DNA of 39,588 nucleotides, taken from a virus. The DNA is taken from positions 1 to 39,588 of IMG/VR virus record IMGVR_UViG_3300021085_002095; one strand, written 5' to 3'. The notes under the pieces were generated by a model. That model saw nothing but the letters and a program-made list of their open reading frames with translations, was not told where the DNA came from and did not search any database. The translations under genes were made by a program, and so were the position numbers. Of the stretch, positions 13,001 to 19,327 are shown one piece after another; position 1 is the stretch's first letter; each line of letters opens with the position of its first letter.

Positions 13001-15033
13001 CAATTGGAAGTGCAGACAAAAATATCCTCACAGGTGAAGTAGAAAACATTATTACTGATCCAAGTGCAAATGGAATTTATTGGTTCTCAGTTGTAGATAC
13101 AGATGCAATTATTATATCAGACATATGGGATTTTGTAAATAAGAAAGTTGTTCTACAGTTAAATAAGAAAGTAGATAACAATCATGCTCAGTGGATACTT
13201 GTAAGCAAAGATACAGATGTTATTCCAACATATTGGTATACAGGATTGAGAAGCAACTTAGCTGCAATGGACGAAGATTATTTACGTCTACCAAATTACA
13301 ATAATCACGAATACGCAAGATATGGTGATGATAGATCAATTAGGCAAGCATGGTTTGACGATTTAGTATTAGCTAGAAAAAATGCACTTGATATTATAAA
13401 CAGACTATTATTATCAGTTAACGTATATAATGATCACAGAACTAAATTCTTCCAGTCAATTATAGATAACGGCATTCCAAATGACACATGGGAATGGGTA
13501 GACTTTATTTCATTAGATCATAACTTTGCAAGCACATACACAAAAGATGTTGCTGACATCGAAGAACTTAATTCACTTGATACTGTAGAATACGAAACAG
13601 CAAGAATTGAAATTATAGATGATGATAATATTGACAGAACAGAATATTACAGATATACAACCAACGGTTGGGTATTAAGTAAAAAGAATAATTCAACAAT
13701 ACATTGGATTGAAGAACGTTTGGCTAAGTCTTACACATGGGATATGGAACCATGGGATAGTGTAAACTGGAGCAGTGAAGCTATTGCTGACTGGTGGAAG
13801 GGCATTGTTCAAATACTTAGAGAAGTTATATTTGTAAATGAACACACACATAAATTTAACAAGTTCTTCTTTGGAATGGTTGATTATGCAATGTCAAGAA
13901 CCAAGCAAGTTGAATGGGCAATGAAAACATCTTATGTTAGACTTGAAGTCAAGAGTGACTTAGTAGAAGTTAAAAAATATAAGAAAGATAGTTTAGCTAC
14001 AATCGAAGGTTATGTTAATGATATAAAACCTTTCCATGTTAAGATAAGCGAAACTAGTAGAACATTTAACAAACGTGAAGATGTAATGCTAACAGTTGCA
14101 GAAGAAGAAAAAGCAACAATTACAGTTAAAGCAGATACTAGAGGCACAAACTTCAATGGACTTGTAATTGATGCAAACCAAACAAATTCATTAACAAAAG
14201 ATATTACAATAGCAAACAATGGAACAAATACATATGTTATACCTAAGGAAGATGCAGACTTAACAGAATGGACAGCTACATCAATCAAAGATGGATTAAC
14301 TGAACTAACATTGCTTACTGATTATTTCTTAGTAGAGCAAACTATAAGTTTTGTGAATATTCCATTGGGTGATGTTGTTGTGACAGTTGATTACAATGAA
14401 CCAATTATTTTAAACGGCGGTGACGGTAATACAACATATGCTGATGCCAACGGTGTAGAAGGTTATGCAATTGTATCAGGTGGCGAAGGATTACAACCTT
14501 ACTATTATACATTAGCAAACAATGGTGAGATAAACAGATCAACTGATGCTGATATTAGACCACAAGCAACAACAGTATTTAAAGTGCAAACAAATAGATC
14601 AGGTTCAACAGATACAAACGAGTCTAGAACATTTGCATACATAATTGATATGCATACTAACGAACATGTAGTTGGAATGGCAGACGCTAAAACATCTACA
14701 TTGTCAGCAGATCTTAATATGAGCGACACAATATTAGCAGTAACAGACCCAAGTAAATTTGCAACAGCAGAATTAGTATTAGTAAATAATGAATTGATAC
14801 AAGTTCAAACTGTAAATAATATAATTTATATTAGAAAACGAGGATTAAATTTAACATTTGCAACTAAGCATGTAACAGGCACAACCATTACTGATGTCAC
14901 AGGAAATGAATTACACTATGTAGATTCACCAGCTGATAGAAGATTTAATGATGATAGCACAACAATCTTAGATAGTTCAACACATGCAGAAGCATTTATG
15001 TTGAACTTAGCAGGTAAAGGAACTATACTATAA
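4045..15033 (+). CDS. Giant tail/baseplate structural protein, 3662 residues
   Basis: One unbroken frame of about 11 kb, over a quarter of the window, preceded by AGGA about 10 nt upstream. It occupies the slot after gp6 where T4 has gp7/gp8. The N-terminus (SSNLLPSVFNTDVNKKWLD) resembles the LLP-x-x-F-x-TD-x-NKKFL start of large structural proteins of marine T4-like phages. So does a block near residues 2870-2920 (VGKRWWDTSRVRYYDYDQGD, then WGKQF). Other visible parts: a chitin-binding-like WSDNRSYKLNDLVRHQGALF near residues 2133-2152; a beta-rich region at about 2180-2540 with degenerate repeats (ITINGITVDF; NNITGVTVINSGNKLQI; NKLRLISSG); a DHGLQVGDYVML block near 2670; and an acidic run EEEYEEDDD near 2857. 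I infer a wedge or fibre-like tail component; gp7 equivalence is likely but unproven. Confidence 0.8.
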   Translation: MSKKKSGSYNTPSIKSSNLLPSVFNTDVNKKWLDSTLDQMISKGNLKNVEGYIGDKSGKNRYKDDVYLDNSNLDPAIVVTDDNKKLVDAITIDDIANAINTNFSEYNYNTAYATKSYSYRPPINIHKFIDYQNYAWVDQMPTYESIRTLDTATVGSVTSGSTYPANPSHGDYFALNDGVNTTTYQWDDNVKTWQPSGTTDVIYTNNNNNAGFTTVVNPIEMSANQLAYTIIDNNNTFDLADQMLIKFIGDGWHTDAHKRTYLVTGTGRGLKLVEVYSWVDNSTRYPDTTKTTVTVGGLWDKSKIIDIDPNEQSVLWTTHNKTTPTDMQAFYNTDANRLPIFDGFIFPSEESNKEQFIEGELISFSDRWTLSDDLDYHRVWYTTIDNVTGDIGFTLLIDAKPVPLGSFQQFIVPGTSETVLAKYKDRLVGFESVNYDKSTVVFTDKDYQVMETDSPFRTAWSRNNKWTDIDVLKKINTLIYGGINIEALIDTKFIAKRPIIEFNGKLNLWAWANYDAGLVDDQWTGVIDFAIKPVGNYAVTETAGSYYLDLDNTEVQAPHNGYSGSRIIFTEGVLQDKIWHVGVNGLLTEDIGLVENHCAYVREALPDTEDKIWSNSDVFFDGTKWNLGQQRTTINQMPLFKLYTIDGLAIEQLQGAKFQGSRIFNYKIGTSIVDTELGIPLSYKDINGIGEYEFENYLFTEKQFQSITSQFNKDSNYHRQILGQKLFKVEDKLSDLYKQSEEIAGAETLVTHNVESVTSDFTINVGSSSWEADRYVMLHAHNNKCVVTELYNGVYLDKTNVDHNNIYVDKNKTTVFNGLFKSGNIKFKTVDGIDLEITPQAGVIISRNGNDISLSLDGYNNKIIITNTDVIYKGNYTLIPVEKYDSIYHTVEVNGRYLSSDNYTINTNTIVIPKEKLKVGDIVDLKYANSNNKNRTTNSSVPNTLKHNPNNEVLKTFTMGETINHWQSIISSTPGFTGDVFGVNNYDAINKTHYFGGKIFIYKDLSLVHDALYANENVNITDALRSAGEDWDNFRNRFRSQVARLYESKTYTSISKLVDDTIKAITVTRQGGELFKTSNMVYTNTNRLEEFIFKGYPGLPRITLKDNIHSDDNIQDHVYVYISEWNAGANRVVTRLATKDIEYRQAGNLLEFVYSPLPTPAGGHPKIIVHHHRMDNASYVPPSLTKLKLAPGMTPEWDTTNNILFGHDGTQWNLKSVADLLDMNSPDFDVVNACQLELERRAHTGLTITDRINADTECVKSLQYGFASKFIPNTTRQTWYTLETINDMMYKSFTQWKVKNKRSDIKIDYELTDIDTWNFSSTAPGGRFGTNKVPGHWKGAYEVLFGTSTPHLTPWHMLGYAFKPTWWYDKYSWTDTANGGDDAKRDALIKALQDGQVATGIQDMQWANNMWDWRDAPTGKCPVKPDGTLESREDVLGVPQEIDRAKRFEFGDYAGLEAEWRASASGKAALIDAIIKLNPTTATGVFYSPSSNVTKKQIDYLDKDSLNIFTSSSIATPGKVYGRVVTDVEITAIDQFGVDTFIKLVGEDGSIDADVTLAFDNRTGISNRNVVGGSLSNRGRNLTSLPAVYTNFNATQLATSTVTFKTDEVEYVGSGISQSIYNYTLRNNIDYNLNNLYTKLDTKLATQLRGFTSKHLLDFRTQTHDDTKHTLSENDFALEMYKSTPINIAIASSITVEALYPGWKITGAGYGKQEFNFFAPDNTNSTSYENVSVLATEVKKYKKFAPTHSIIEYNTTLNKIQDVYSFIRGYYAYLESVGFVFPYSGDSVAIDFVKWALGNPQTNKTFDLGSNLKFKPLHGNVIELDTGVYKENTITDATGNTIQTDNLLVARVDNELSLETKDSTVIGSAGFVVIEYEHIALLNDKTTFGVIVHDDVKNIIQEKIAFRGLITDGWDGNKRAPGYLVFDNKIVENFDSSVQAIDDYYKTDGIDFNPSITKLEDITIGNSNNELTISGSEFDSITKRNYYQGLIKQRGTATSLDKIERKYINDKLDIKVHEQYMLSRSYFGNKDRLDAVEFTLENNSFETSPQAIKFSPQVGEGYNDILVYAPGDKRFVNPFKTAPAYTTQPIVEVDISNLTAGALLDAEAKYKVNLLNEIGNVYNEASDYATIESWSDNRSYKLNDLVRHQGALFQCAVDSTTVSVKTDNIEIIGNDSFPEFDFGTTFTIDGVTTPPFATTSSSTNSINILGSVTNPVVLAPTSATTLLIDNVDVSLTNVGEVTVITAPAILIGTTINAALDGNNGFVTNKSITINGITVDFDTTPDNEVENITGVAAQQTYTISQALTSSTYSVSSVTVDGTANTDFTVSGQSITFNNPTFAGGEAIQITMSHVPDSMTTTEILTKINDTIAAQGISTTEGADEAILADTTADNRIRIRYWATSQTSFLTIPASTSNQYLGFKNAGEQDLPEARVDEVERDMDLDAVVSAINSTIGLSHITASNDSNKLRLISSGSRTNMFVDGSQRTVLGLLEVYQAGISEVQAKTPLSEAVQIITDTLTANNITGVTVINSGNKLQITSTNPTLVLPDEGDHVLDKAGITSYGIINQVVDDAQENPFVANEWTNVSHTDPALFNVWVANDSDYEIESTAGVPVKHFGWNVFQVQNKGLYTADLVNDPTQQAEPCGICAGTMTADGNDAEVTVNIDHGLQVGDYVMLMNTTTTPSIDGIHKVTKLKNSTTFYIDQYIDKCGSSSSVMILRSTRFQSIENRDTALQSTLWNVPPTTNIFTDFDNLIGNRTRSINVFETTYATDGASYLAGQLAQATPAEVSNSQKLSRSQSTRVTNTDLDNITVYDYETNTPILDLELFDPMRGIIPGIADVEIDITSVHDVAIYNTSTEEEYEEDDDSAWSDAEVGKRWWDTSRVRYYDYDQGDLKDKTTNWGKQFIDSEVVIWEWTKSSVAPDDYAKAVDSSKEMYGVIASGTAYFEFDAIKNQNEYYYTLRNEWNASTSKYDSVYYFWVRGKETIGSADKNILTGEVENIITDPSANGIYWFSVVDTDAIIISDIWDFVNKKVVLQLNKKVDNNHAQWILVSKDTDVIPTYWYTGLRSNLAAMDEDYLRLPNYNNHEYARYGDDRSIRQAWFDDLVLARKNALDIINRLLLSVNVYNDHRTKFFQSIIDNGIPNDTWEWVDFISLDHNFASTYTKDVADIEELNSLDTVEYETARIEIIDDDNIDRTEYYRYTTNGWVLSKKNNSTIHWIEERLAKSYTWDMEPWDSVNWSSEAIADWWKGIVQILREVIFVNEHTHKFNKFFFGMVDYAMSRTKQVEWAMKTSYVRLEVKSDLVEVKKYKKDSLATIEGYVNDIKPFHVKISETSRTFNKREDVMLTVAEEEKATITVKADTRGTNFNGLVIDANQTNSLTKDITIANNGTNTYVIPKEDADLTEWTATSIKDGLTELTLLTDYFLVEQTISFVNIPLGDVVVTVDYNEPIILNGGDGNTTYADANGVEGYAIVSGGEGLQPYYYTLANNGEINRSTDADIRPQATTVFKVQTNRSGSTDTNESRTFAYIIDMHTNEHVVGMADAKTSTLSADLNMSDTILAVTDPSKFATAELVLVNNELIQVQTVNNIIYIRKRGLNLTFATKHVTGTTITDVTGNELHYVDSPADRRFNDDSTTILDSSTHAEAFMLNLAGKGTIL

Positions 15034-15051
15034 ATGCAAAAATACAATTGG

Positions 15052-15059
15052 CATAAATA
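15052..15059 (+). promoter_or_regulatory. Probable T4-type late promoter motif (CATAAATA)
   Basis: An ATAAATA core in the 52 bp gap between the giant structural gene and the next tail gene. A start about 6 nt downstream (near 15065) gives a leader of about 20 nt that still contains AGGA (15073-15076), 9 nt before the ATG at 15086. An intergenic place with correct spacing to a late gene makes this the best supported of the three such motifs. Confidence 0.55.
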
Positions 15060-15085
15060 GTATATAAGGAGTAGGACGAACAGCA

Positions 15086-15676
15086 ATGAAAAACAATTAT
15101 AACGAACAATCAGATATTTCCGTAGACGGTCATTGTGTAATCAAAGACGTAGACACTGGTGAAATATTACTAGACAAGCATAATGCTATCAACTTTCAGA
15201 ACTTTGCTTTTGCAGTTTCAAATCTGTTAGCAAATAAATCAGAAAATGGTAATCAGTTCTTTATTGATAAGATTGCGTTTGGATATGGCGGCACAGTTAT
15301 TGATGCTAATGGTAACATTACATATAAGAATCCACAAGTAGACGGAGTTAATGGTGCGTTATATAACCCATTACTAGACGGATCAAGTGTTGCGTATGCT
15401 AAACAAGTATCTAGTATAGATGTTGTTGATACGGAAAGTAATCCATATTCAGACATAACTGTAAAGGTTGTTTTAGATTATGACGAGCCTACTACAGCAC
15501 CAACATTAGACAATGCACAGAATTTTGATGATCCTACAAGTTGGGTAATCGATGAGATTGCACTTGTAACAGAAAGTGGATATAACCTTACACATTTAAT
15601 TTTTCATCCTATTCAAAAAGCTAAGAATAGAAAAATAGAGATTCTGTATTCACTTAGAATCAGAGCAGGAGTATAA
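15086..15676 (+). CDS. Tail-fibre/appendage structural protein
   Basis: A 196-residue protein preceded by AAGGAG and AGGA sequences. The order GHCVIKDVDTGEILLDKHNAI, then FIDKIAFGYGGT near residues 60-71, then VNGALYNPLL, then SYNLT..-type beta strands and a C-terminal KNRKIEILYSLRIRAGV, resembles small tail-fibre or baseplate-attached proteins of T4-like marine phages. The DxxTGExLLDKHNAI pattern is typical of that group as I recall it. It is followed after 3 bp by a fibre protein and then another, so it is read as part of the adsorption apparatus. The exact T4 counterpart is not recognisable. No signal peptide or membrane segment. Confidence 0.65.
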   Translation: MKNNYNEQSDISVDGHCVIKDVDTGEILLDKHNAINFQNFAFAVSNLLANKSENGNQFFIDKIAFGYGGTVIDANGNITYKNPQVDGVNGALYNPLLDGSSVAYAKQVSSIDVVDTESNPYSDITVKVVLDYDEPTTAPTLDNAQNFDDPTSWVIDEIALVTESGYNLTHLIFHPIQKAKNRKIEILYSLRIRAGV

Positions 15677-15679
15677 AAA

Positions 15680-16582
15680 ATGTCATACACAATTAATAAA
15701 TTAGGTGCAAATATAACAGTAGAATACGGCACCCTTAATACAGAAACTAGCTTACAACTTGTTGGTAAAGATTATTTTGGATACGGAGAAGCAATAGCTC
15801 AAAACTTTGTTGACTTACTAGAAAATTTTGCAACCGACAATACAGTAAGTGGACCAGCTAACGCAGTTGCAGGTCAGCTATGGTATCATAGCGATGAAGA
15901 CACACTTAAAGTATACGACGGTGTTAAGTGGAGTGGAACAACATTTAACCAAGTAAAAATGTTAGACAACGAAGCAACTCCAGTATTACATGATGTATTT
16001 GTAGTTGAATCAGCAGGAACACCAGTTGCTGCATTTTGTTCAGACTTTACGGGTTCAACTGAAAAATTTGGTATTAACAATAGCGAAACAGATTACAACG
16101 GTGGATTATTCCCAGGTAATGAAATTAAAAAGGGACTAACATTAGGTGCAGGTATGAAAATGCACGGAACGGCAACTACAGCAGAATATGCCGACCTTGC
16201 AGAACTTTACACAAGTGATGTAGATTATGAACCAGGCACAGTTGTTAAGATTGGCGGCGAAGCAGAAGTAACACAAACTACTATAGAACATTGCCCAGAG
16301 GTATTTGGTATTGTATCAAGTAACCCAGCATACTTAATGAACAGCGGTGCTGAAGGCACTACAGTTCCAGTAGCACTAGAAGGTAGAGTTCCTTGTAAAG
16401 TTATAGGCGAAGTTCACAAAGGACAACGTTTAATTACAAGTGATACTCCAGGTGTAGCTAGAGCAGTATCAGAATACGAAAAAGAAGTAGGTATGGATTG
16501 GTTCCGTGTTGTAGGCAGAGCATTAGCAAACAAAGACACATTAGGCGTTGGATTAGTTGAAGTAGTAGTTGGAGTAAAGTAA
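15680..16582 (+). CDS. Tail-fibre protein with YADLAE-type C-terminal domain
   Basis: A 300-residue protein starting 3 bp after the previous gene, with AGGAG before it. The first 100 residues contain LQLVGKDYFGYGEAIAQNFV and AVAGQLWYHSDEDTLKVYDG, common at the start of phage fibre proteins. The C-terminal half holds ATTAEYADLAELYTSDVDY followed by PGTVVKIGGEAEVT, then GRVPCKVIGEVHKGQRLI. This block recurs in tail fibres and structural proteins of T4-like cyanophages and resembles the peptidase-G2 type self-cleaving or trimer-folding domain. I infer a trimeric fibre or fibre-tip protein. Whether the domain cleaves itself cannot be read from sequence. Confidence 0.72.
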   Translation: MSYTINKLGANITVEYGTLNTETSLQLVGKDYFGYGEAIAQNFVDLLENFATDNTVSGPANAVAGQLWYHSDEDTLKVYDGVKWSGTTFNQVKMLDNEATPVLHDVFVVESAGTPVAAFCSDFTGSTEKFGINNSETDYNGGLFPGNEIKKGLTLGAGMKMHGTATTAEYADLAELYTSDVDYEPGTVVKIGGEAEVTQTTIEHCPEVFGIVSSNPAYLMNSGAEGTTVPVALEGRVPCKVIGEVHKGQRLITSDTPGVARAVSEYEKEVGMDWFRVVGRALANKDTLGVGLVEVVVGVK

Positions 16583-16583
16583 T

Positions 16584-17999
16584 ATGCCAGTTACTGGTCC
16601 ACCAAATGCTGAGAAGATTACTGCCGCACAGTTCAACGAACTGGTAGCGTTATATGATGCCTATTGGCAAGGTGAGACCTATTCCTATACAGATAGTATT
16701 GTAACTGAAACTTATACCGGAGGCGATGGTAGTGCTGGTCAAACATACACTATTCAACAGCCACTAGGCGCACCTGCTGGCTGGTTTATAAAAAAAGTAA
16801 TGTTACTAAAAGTTAACGGTTTTCTAAAAGAACTTCAGACACAACACAATGAGTATGAAACAAATGGTCAAATTATTACATTCACTGACTCATATGGAAA
16901 TATTCCATCAGCTGGCGATATAGTTACAATCACTATAGCAAACAGTCACAACACAGAAATAGCTAGACAAAAAGGTTGGGGACAACCAGCAGTTATACCA
17001 ACTGTAGCACAGACTACAATAATTACCGCAGAACATACAAATTATTTAATTGCACAGATTAACGCAGGTCTTTGGCACATGGAAGAGTCTCTTGCATCTT
17101 TGCAAGTTCCACGCTCATCTTCTACTTCAATATCAGCAACACTATACAATCAATTAGAAAACGTATATAACAATGTTATTGAACCAAATAAATTTAATAT
17201 CGACCCCTCTTCAAAAAATGTTAACACATCTATTGTTACTACATCAAACAGTGGAACACCTTGGCAAGCAGACTTATACAGCGAACATAAATTTGCATTT
17301 ACAAGTTACAGTGAAGCAAGACATTTTTTCAACAGTGGTGGAGAATTATTAGTTGACATGTCGTCAACTGCCGGTGGCACAAATACACCATCATTGGTGT
17401 GGAACGATTTCTTTGATAACATAGGTGTAGTTCGTATAGGTGCACTAACTACAACAAACGACGGTGACGGCGAAGGCGATGCACCTTTTAGTAGTCTTGG
17501 TGGATCAAAAGGCTTTTGGCATATGAGTGGTTTTGACAATGGATCAAATCCTACAAATGATGATTGGGTAACAGTATACAATGTTGCTGCTGATGGCGGA
17601 ACTGGAAACGGCAGCTACGGCGGTGGTAGTGAAGCAGGCGAATACGGTTCTGGTTATTCTAGTCCAGGTGGTATATATTCACAACGAAGATTTATTATGG
17701 ATCTAAGAGGAACTGTTAACCCTACTACAAATAATTTTGAAATACATTTAAAAATAAAACTTATTGAAGATGACGATGATGATTCATTTATTAATACTGA
17801 CATCATTGGTGAGTTTGGTTATGCTCAGCCATTAGAAACACCAGACACAGCTGACATATCTGGCAATAGTTTAGCTACATACTTCTCACCAGCTACTGGT
17901 GTAGACTATGTATTCCTAGAACGTGCCGCTCCAATTATATCTCAAGTAACTCCATGGACGGCTGTTAACTATCTAACAGTTACAATTACCGGCGTCTAA
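16584..17999 (+). CDS. Tail-fibre/adhesin-type protein
   Basis: A 471-residue protein, 1 bp after the previous stop, with GGAG about 12 nt upstream. The segment with FTSYSEARHFFNSGGELLVD, then FFDNIGVVRIGA (about residues 235-295), matches the ARxFFNSGGxI pattern recurrent in virion fibre proteins of T4-like marine phages. Between about 325 and 365 lies a glycine/serine-rich loop (GGTGNGSYGGGSEAGEYGSG), a usual form of receptor-binding or flexible fibre segment. An acidic EDDDDD run follows. Last gene of the virion module; a regulatory gap follows. Likely a host-contact appendage, but partner and receptor are unknown. Confidence 0.68.
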   Translation: MPVTGPPNAEKITAAQFNELVALYDAYWQGETYSYTDSIVTETYTGGDGSAGQTYTIQQPLGAPAGWFIKKVMLLKVNGFLKELQTQHNEYETNGQIITFTDSYGNIPSAGDIVTITIANSHNTEIARQKGWGQPAVIPTVAQTTIITAEHTNYLIAQINAGLWHMEESLASLQVPRSSSTSISATLYNQLENVYNNVIEPNKFNIDPSSKNVNTSIVTTSNSGTPWQADLYSEHKFAFTSYSEARHFFNSGGELLVDMSSTAGGTNTPSLVWNDFFDNIGVVRIGALTTTNDGDGEGDAPFSSLGGSKGFWHMSGFDNGSNPTNDDWVTVYNVAADGGTGNGSYGGGSEAGEYGSGYSSPGGIYSQRRFIMDLRGTVNPTTNNFEIHLKIKLIEDDDDDSFINTDIIGEFGYAQPLETPDTADISGNSLATYFSPATGVDYVFLERAAPIISQVTPWTAVNYLTVTITGV

Positions 18000-18005
18000 G
18001 TCGAT

Positions 18006-18013
18006 AATAAATA
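18006..18013 (+). promoter_or_regulatory. Possible late promoter motif (AATAAATA)
   Basis: A third ATAAATA core, intergenic, 7 nt after the last virion gene. A start near 18019 would give a leader of about 50 nt before the ATG at 18069. It directly abuts the sigma70-like promoter at 18015, so this gap may drive the island both early and late. Confidence 0.45.
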
Positions 18014-18014
18014 C

Positions 18015-18043
18015 TTGACAAAACCCCACAATTAGCGTATTAT
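18015..18043 (+). promoter_or_regulatory. Sigma70-type promoter before the glycan/radical SAM island
   Basis: A consensus -35 TTGACA (18015-18020), a 17 bp spacer and a -10 TATTAT (18038-18043) lie in the only sizeable gap between the virion module and the downstream island. Transcription would begin near 18050 and include AGGAG at 18056-18060. The near-perfect -35 and ideal spacing suggest recognition by unmodified host RNA polymerase. Confidence 0.7.
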
Positions 18044-18055
18044 AGTATATAAACT

Positions 18056-18060
18056 AGGAG
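18056..18060 (+). promoter_or_regulatory. Ribosome binding site AGGAG
   Basis: AGGAG ends 8 nt before the ATG at 18069 and fixes that start. It is one of the clearest Shine-Dalgarno sequences in the window and heads a long chain of overlapping genes. Confidence 0.7.
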
Positions 18061-18068
18061 AATTTTCT

Positions 18069-18419
18069 ATGGACGAACGTCTTGAGAAAGCGTTAGAGTT
18101 TAGCAATTACACTTTAACACTTAACAATCAGAAACGAAATATTAAAAACAGAGTAGCACAGTTACAATTAGTGCATCACCAAGCTGGTGTGTTTATTGCA
18201 GATCAAGAAACAATTGCATTTGTAAAAACATTAATTGACCTTGACAAAAATAAAAATGTAGTCTTAATTGATTCAAAAGATAATCCAGTTCAAGTAGCTG
18301 ACTTAAAAGAACTACTGGATAAATTAGTAGATCAGTATATTAGTGCTACACAAGAGTATGATGTTGAATACCAAAAACTACGAAAGTCTAGAAGTATCAA
18401 AACAATAATGGATTGGTAA
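18069..18419 (+). CDS. Conserved small helical protein of unknown function
   Basis: A 116-residue, charged, mostly helical protein with no signal peptide or membrane segment. Visible blocks are ALEFSNYTLTLNNQKRNIKN near the N-terminus, AFVKTLIDLDKNKNVVLIDS in the middle and YDVEYQKLRKSRSIKTIMDW at the end; the last 45 residues look coiled-coil-like. I recall similar small proteins in marine T4-like phages with no assigned role. It is the first gene after the promoter region, with a strong ribosome binding site, and its stop overlaps the next ATG by 1 nt, so it is translationally tied to the glycosyltransferase genes. It could be a chaperone or regulator, but nothing shows this. Confidence 0.6.
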   Translation: MDERLEKALEFSNYTLTLNNQKRNIKNRVAQLQLVHHQAGVFIADQETIAFVKTLIDLDKNKNVVLIDSKDNPVQVADLKELLDKLVDQYISATQEYDVEYQKLRKSRSIKTIMDW

Positions 18420-19327
18420 TGAGCGAATACAAAGTGCAACCATACAAAGAAGATGAAGGAGTATGCTTCTTTGTTTATAACAATGAGCATTTAGATTATG
18501 TTGACTTGGCAATACTTGCTTCTCGATATGTTAAAGAATATCTTGACTTACCAGTTTGTATAATCACTGATGCTGGAACTTATGCATGGATGAAACAGTC
18601 GCAAGAAGATGATGTTATTAATGAGTGTTTTGATTATATAAAAATAACAGAAGATGAATTCAGACCCAATGAGCGTAGACACTACGACAGTCCATGGACA
18701 GAATTCAAAGCACAGTTCAGTAACAGCAACAAGCATAAGATATGGGAATACAGTCCATTTTCAAAAACACTATTGCTTGATACTGACTACATTGTAAAGA
18801 ATGAATTCCTACTACGTAGTATGGCATACGAGGGTGTTGCAATGTTTAACAATGCCGTAAGTGCCAGAAATGATAGCCCACACATAAACGAAGTGTTGTT
18901 ATACCCAGGTGGTGTTAAAATGTGGTGGAGCACAGTTGTATATTTTGATCGTAGTGAATTTAGTAAAATATTTTTTGAGTTATGGGCTCATGTTGCAGAG
19001 AACTACGAGTTCTATCAATTCTTATATAATTTTCCAAACAATTTATTCAGAACAGATTATTGTGTAAGCATTGCTGTTCATATACTAAATGGCATGGAAG
19101 AAGGTGATGTTGTTCATAACTTTGATGACCAACCAATGTATTATCTATCGCAAAAAGATGATATTGTTGATGTTAACAATTTACAAGATTGGATATGCCT
19201 TGGCAATGACACAAAAGAAGAATGGAAGAACATATTAATCAAGCATAAAAATTTAGACTTACACGTTATGAACAAACGTGCATTATCGAGAGTAAAGCCA
19301 AAACTTATGGAGTTCTTTGATGAGTAA
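18419..19327 (+). CDS. GT-A type glycosyltransferase-like protein
   Basis: A 302-residue protein with the layout of nucleotide-sugar glycosyltransferases: an N-terminal FFVYNNEHLDYVDLAILASR (about residues 14-33) with a Rossmann-like start, then SPFSKTLLLDTDYIVKNE, where D121-T-D123 is the DxD that binds metal and nucleotide sugar. The acidic pair at the end of a hydrophobic strand is the main evidence. An in-frame TTG at 18413 exists, but ATG 18419 overlaps the upstream stop by 1 nt (TAATG) and is preferred. Sugar donor and acceptor unknown. The next gene looks like a diverged relative. No transmembrane segment, so it is presumably cytoplasmic. Confidence 0.65.
   Translation: MSEYKVQPYKEDEGVCFFVYNNEHLDYVDLAILASRYVKEYLDLPVCIITDAGTYAWMKQSQEDDVINECFDYIKITEDEFRPNERRHYDSPWTEFKAQFSNSNKHKIWEYSPFSKTLLLDTDYIVKNEFLLRSMAYEGVAMFNNAVSARNDSPHINEVLLYPGGVKMWWSTVVYFDRSEFSKIFFELWAHVAENYEFYQFLYNFPNNLFRTDYCVSIAVHILNGMEEGDVVHNFDDQPMYYLSQKDDIVDVNNLQDWICLGNDTKEEWKNILIKHKNLDLHVMNKRALSRVKPKLMEFFDE

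Noticed and set aside
15034-15085. Possible terminator after the giant gene
   Set aside because: Only a weak ATGC/GCAT pairing, with no stable stem and no T run; the gap is better explained by a promoter and ribosome binding site.
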